From positions 1-14,948 of the forward strand of contig CAZNYF010000067.1 in the NCBI GenBank assembly GCA_964577195.1: a stretch of 14,948 bases of DNA, in the 5' to 3' direction. The notes beneath the pieces were generated by a model that was not told where the DNA came from, made no database searches, and was given only the letters and a program-made list of their open reading frames with translations. Position 1 is the stretch's first letter; each line of letters opens with the position of its first letter. The position numbers and the translations under genes were made by a program. Below, piece after piece: positions 12,904 to 14,948 of the stretch. This DNA is from HyVt-560 sp964577195. Its GTDB lineage: Bacteria > Pseudomonadota > Gammaproteobacteria > UWMA-0217.

Positions 12904-13782
12904 ATGGCGATTACCGCTGCAATGGTGAAAGAGCTGCGTGAACGTACTGGCGCTGGCATGATGGATTGTAAAAAAGCGCTGACAGCTGCCGATGGCGATA
13001 TGGAAGCTGCGATTGAAGCAATGCGTAAATCTGGTGCTGCAAAAGCCGACAAGAAGGCTGGTCGTATTGCCGCCGAAGGTTTAGTAACAATCATAACCTC
13101 GGATGATAAAAAGACGGTTGCGATTCTCGAAGTGAACAGCGAAACGGATTTTGTCGCTAAGGATGATGGCTTTAAAGGTTTTGTTAATGATGTGTGTGCC
13201 ACAGTGCTATCCAGTGGTGTTACCGATATTGCAACCTTGCGCAATACTGAAATGGCCTCTGGAATAACCGTTGAAGCAGCGCGTGAGGCGCTGTTCGCCA
13301 AAATTGGTGAGAACATCAAGGTGCGTCGTGCCGAGTTGGTTAAAACTCAAAGCGGTGTGCTCGGTGCTTATCAACATGGTGCGCGTATTGCTGTAGTCAC
13401 AGAGCTCAATGGTGGTGACGAAGCATTAGGTCGCGACATTAGCATGCACATCGCAGCAAGTCGTCCGGTCTGCATTGACGAGAGTGAAGTCCCTGCTGAT
13501 CTGCTGGCAAAAGAAAAAGATATCTTCACAGCACAAGCACTGGAAAGCGGCAAACCGCCCGAGATTGTTGAGAAAATGATCGTCGGACGGATGAAGAAGT
13601 ATCTCAAGGAAATTACCTTGCTGGGTCAGCCATTTGTTAAAGATCCTGATCAAACCATTGAGAAATTACTCAAAGCCAGCTCGGCGAAAGTAGTACGTTT
13701 TGTGCGCTTCGAAGTCGGTGAAGGTATCGAGAAGAAACAGGAAGATTTTGCAGAGGAAGTCAAAGCCCAGATGGGCGGGTAA
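12904..13782 (+). CDS. tsf: translation elongation factor EF-Ts
   Basis: Guanine-nucleotide exchange factor for EF-Tu. Of 292 residues (E. coli 283), the N-terminal UBA-like domain carries MVKELRERTGAGMMDCKKAL (7-26). The EF-Tu-contacting T81-D-F-V84 lies within EVNSETDFVAKDD. Two core subdomains and a coiled-coil hairpin fill the rest, ending RFVRFEVGEGIEKK. A strong GAGGAAG ribosome site precedes the ATG. It is the second gene after rpsB. The stop lies right next to the inverted-repeat element that supplies its terminator. Confidence 0.98.
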   Translation: MAITAAMVKELRERTGAGMMDCKKALTAADGDMEAAIEAMRKSGAAKADKKAGRIAAEGLVTIITSDDKKTVAILEVNSETDFVAKDDGFKGFVNDVCATVLSSGVTDIATLRNTEMASGITVEAAREALFAKIGENIKVRRAELVKTQSGVLGAYQHGARIAVVTELNGGDEALGRDISMHIAASRPVCIDESEVPADLLAKEKDIFTAQALESGKPPEIVEKMIVGRMKKYLKEITLLGQPFVKDPDQTIEKLLKASSAKVVRFVRFEVGEGIEKKQEDFAEEVKAQMGG

Positions 13783-13825
13783 GTTAAACCTAGAAAAATC
13801 AGTTGGATACGAAAGGCTACGCAAT

Positions 13826-13877
13826 CCATTGACGTGCAAGGATGCACTAATGCAGCGATTGCAGGATGCAATAGAGC
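13826..13877 (+). repeat. 52-bp repeat copy A with two GGA-loop hairpins
   Basis: Identical to copy B (13956-14007) at 44 of 52 positions, ungapped, offset 130. Hairpin 1 is GTGC-AAGGAT-GCAC (13834-13847). Hairpin 2 is ATTGC-AGGAT-GCAAT (13858-13872). The copy is enclosed by CTACGC (13817-13822) / GCGTAG (13876-13881), giving a three-way junction shape. The GGA triplets are 24 nt apart. Confidence 0.75.
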
Positions 13878-13893
13878 GTAGACGCACCTGGCA

Positions 13894-13944
13894 AATCAGA
13901 AAAAACTCTCATCACCAATAAGGTGATCACGAGTTTTTCTGATT
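13894..13944 (+). terminator. bidirectional-type intrinsic terminator after tsf
   Basis: The left arm AATCAG-A6-CTC (13894-13908) pairs with GAG-T5-CTGATT (13931-13944) with one bulged A. Inside, ATCACC (13911-13916) pairs with GGTGAT (13922-13927) around AATAA. The A-rich left and T-rich right arms make it usable in either direction. It would end the rpsB-tsf transcript about 155 nt after the tsf stop. Confidence 0.72.
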
Positions 13945-13955
13945 CACCATGCACG

Positions 13956-14007
13956 CCAATGACGTACAAGGATGTACTAATACAGTGGTTGCAGGATGCA
14001 AAGGAGC
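13956..14007 (+). repeat. 52-bp repeat copy B with two GGA-loop hairpins
   Basis: Hairpin 1 is GTAC-AAGGAT-GTAC (13964-13977). Relative to copy A the third base pair changes from G-C to A-T on both sides, so pairing is kept. Hairpin 2 is TTGC-AGGAT-GCAA (13989-14001). GTACAAGGATGT (13964-13975) equals the CsrA selection consensus RUACARGGAUGU. The outer enclosing stem of copy A is not kept in the same form. Confidence 0.75.
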
Positions 14008-14093
14008 TGTGGCCTTACGCATCTTTTTCGCGCCCAACTAATTTCTCTAGGTTAAACCGGCTTATTTTACAAAATCAATCTCGCAAATAACCG

Positions 14094-14126
14094 AAAAAAA
14101 GGGCATCATCTGATGTCCTTTTTTTT
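14094..14126 (+). terminator. strong intrinsic terminator 20 nt before pyrH
   Basis: A7 (14094-14100), stem GGGCATC (14101-14107) with GATGTCC (14112-14118, one G-U), 4-nt loop ATCT, then T8 (14119-14126). All parts of an intrinsic terminator are present. Only 20 nt separate it from the pyrH ATG, so it must lie within any pyrH leader, which suggests attenuation or read-through control. Confidence 0.78.
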
Positions 14127-14146
14127 GACCTCTACTCAGGAATCCT

Positions 14147-14875
14147 ATGCCTCAAAATGATAATAAAAATGCCTACAATCGGATTCTGTTAAAACTCAGC
14201 GGTGAAGCGCTGATGGGTGATCTTGACTACGGCGTTGACCCAAAAATGGTGACACGTCTAGCTCAAGAAGTGATCCATCTTAGTGAAACCGGTGTACAGG
14301 TTGCCATCGTAATCGGTGGCGGAAACATATTTCGTGGCGCTGGATTGGCGGCCGCCGGTATGGACAGAACTACCGGTGACCACATGGGAATGCTGGCAAC
14401 CGTGATTAACTCTCTATCAATGCAGGATGCAATTGAACAATCAGGCGGCGATTGCCGAGTGATGTCCGCGATCCCTATTCATAATGTTTGCGAAGACTAT
14501 ATTCGTCGCCGCGCTATTCGGCATCTGAATAAAGGACGCATTGTGATTTTTGCGGCTGGCACTGGAAACCCCTATTTCACCACCGATTCAGCCGCCAGCT
14601 TGCGCGCAATCGAAATCAACGCCGATTTGCTGATGAAGGCCACCAAAGTGGATGGTGTTTATGATTCAGACCCAAAACTTAATCCCGACGCAGTGCGCTA
14701 CGACGAAGTTTCGTTTGATGAAGCATTGAGCAAAAAGCTCGGTGTCATGGATGCAACTGCTATAGTCATGTGTCGAGACAACAATATTCCGCTAAGGATT
14801 TTCGATATTTACGCCGAAGGTAATCTAGTGAAGGTTGTCCAAGGTGAAAATATTGGCACCTTGGTGACCGCTTAA
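14147..14875 (+). CDS. pyrH: UMP kinase
   Basis: Phosphorylates UMP to UDP, the committed step towards UTP and CTP; hexameric amino-acid-kinase fold, allosterically set by GTP and UTP. The 242 residues match E. coli (241). Motifs: LLKLSGEALMG (14-24), VIGGGNIFRG (55-64), GDHMGMLATVINSLSMQDA (77-95), GTGNPYFTTDSAA (138-150) and TKVDGVYDSDP (166-176). The ribosome site is CAGGAA, 6 nt before the ATG. It is separated from tsf by 364 nt holding the repeat element and two terminators, an unusually elaborate spacer. frr follows after 17 nt, so pyrH-frr is one unit. Confidence 0.98.
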   Translation: MPQNDNKNAYNRILLKLSGEALMGDLDYGVDPKMVTRLAQEVIHLSETGVQVAIVIGGGNIFRGAGLAAAGMDRTTGDHMGMLATVINSLSMQDAIEQSGGDCRVMSAIPIHNVCEDYIRRRAIRHLNKGRIVIFAAGTGNPYFTTDSAASLRAIEINADLLMKATKVDGVYDSDPKLNPDAVRYDEVSFDEALSKKLGVMDATAIVMCRDNNIPLRIFDIYAEGNLVKVVQGENIGTLVTA

Positions 14876-14892
14876 AGGATCAGGTTAAGATC

Positions 14893-14948
14893 ATGATTAA
14901 TGAAATTCTCGCCGATGCGAAAAGTCGCATGCACAAGAGTATTGATGC
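14893..14948 (+). CDS. frr: ribosome recycling factor, 3' end outside window
   Basis: Only the first 18 codons are visible, reading MINEILADAKSRMHKSID, which matches the N-terminus of ribosome recycling factor. The protein splits post-termination ribosomes together with EF-G. AGG at 14882-14884, about 8 nt before the ATG, may serve as ribosome site. The order rpsB-tsf-pyrH-frr is the standard bacterial one, which supports the call despite the short fragment. Confidence 0.9.
   Translation, partial: MINEILADAKSRMHKSID

Larger units (their letters stand above)
13787..14053. mobile_element. MITE-like element in the tsf-pyrH spacer
   Basis: The 20-nt end at 13787-13806 and the inverse complement of 14034-14053 agree at 18 of 20 positions. 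The direct repeat GTTAAACC lies at both borders (13783-13790 and 14051-14058), overlapping the outermost bases of the inverted repeats. Inside, a long hairpin (13894-13944) sits exactly in the centre, flanked by two 52-bp imperfect direct repeats. No open frame of note is present. Terminal inverted repeats, flanking direct repeats and lack of coding fit a non-autonomous element. A purely structural RNA is the alternative. It begins 5 nt after the tsf stop. Confidence 0.5.

Noticed and set aside
13783..14058. CRISPR array suggested by the repeated 52-bp unit
   Set aside because: Only two imperfect copies, 78 nt apart, each internally palindromic, separated by a terminator hairpin; no cas genes.

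Overview
The window is about 15 kb of a draft or metagenome-type scaffold (a run of exactly 100 N at 4402-4501 marks a join of unknown true length). Protein types (CnoX/YbbN, SelO, aerobic HemF, S6-S18-L9, S2-EF-Ts-PyrH-Frr), WbpE-type sugar genes and REP-like palindromes of the pseudomonad style point to a gammaproteobacterium, probably marine or aquatic. I cannot name the genus from sequence alone.

Layout: (1) 1-830, AT-rich accessory end: the 3' part of a HicB antitoxin gene and a small membrane protein gene with an in-frame amber stop. (2) 839-4332, housekeeping and stress genes: cnoX (-), a lone four-helix cytochrome b (+) and selO (-), convergent with the cytochrome gene, whose terminator lies inside the selO 3' end. 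(3) 4333-5004, a gene-poor stretch with the assembly gap and a candidate structured RNA ending in an intrinsic terminator. (4) 5005-8930, a DUF2237 gene (+) followed by a leftward nucleotide-sugar cluster: WbpE-type aminotransferase, then UDP-glucose dehydrogenase, then UDP-glucuronate 4-epimerase. (5) 8931-10271, a REP-like doublet, hemF (-) and the divergent hemF/rpsF control region. (6) 10272-14948, rpsF-rpsR-rplI directly followed by rpsB-tsf-pyrH-frr, two translation operons that are far apart in E. coli.

How the genes work together: dehydrogenase and epimerase would give UDP-glucuronate and UDP-galacturonate for surface polysaccharide, and the aminotransferase would add an amino sugar branch. 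Region 6 makes ribosomal proteins S6, S18, L9 and S2, the elongation factor EF-Ts, UMP kinase and ribosome recycling factor.

Most notable: S2 is 402 residues long, with an Ala/Lys/Glu-rich linker and a C-terminal helix-hairpin-helix domain. The tsf-pyrH spacer holds a roughly 260-bp MITE-like element (near-perfect terminal inverted repeats, 8-bp direct repeats at both ends) with two 52-bp repeats carrying four GGA-loop hairpins, one matching the CsrA consensus exactly. A second strong terminator lies 20 nt before the pyrH start. A long-range pairing at 4607-4752 competes with a terminator stem.
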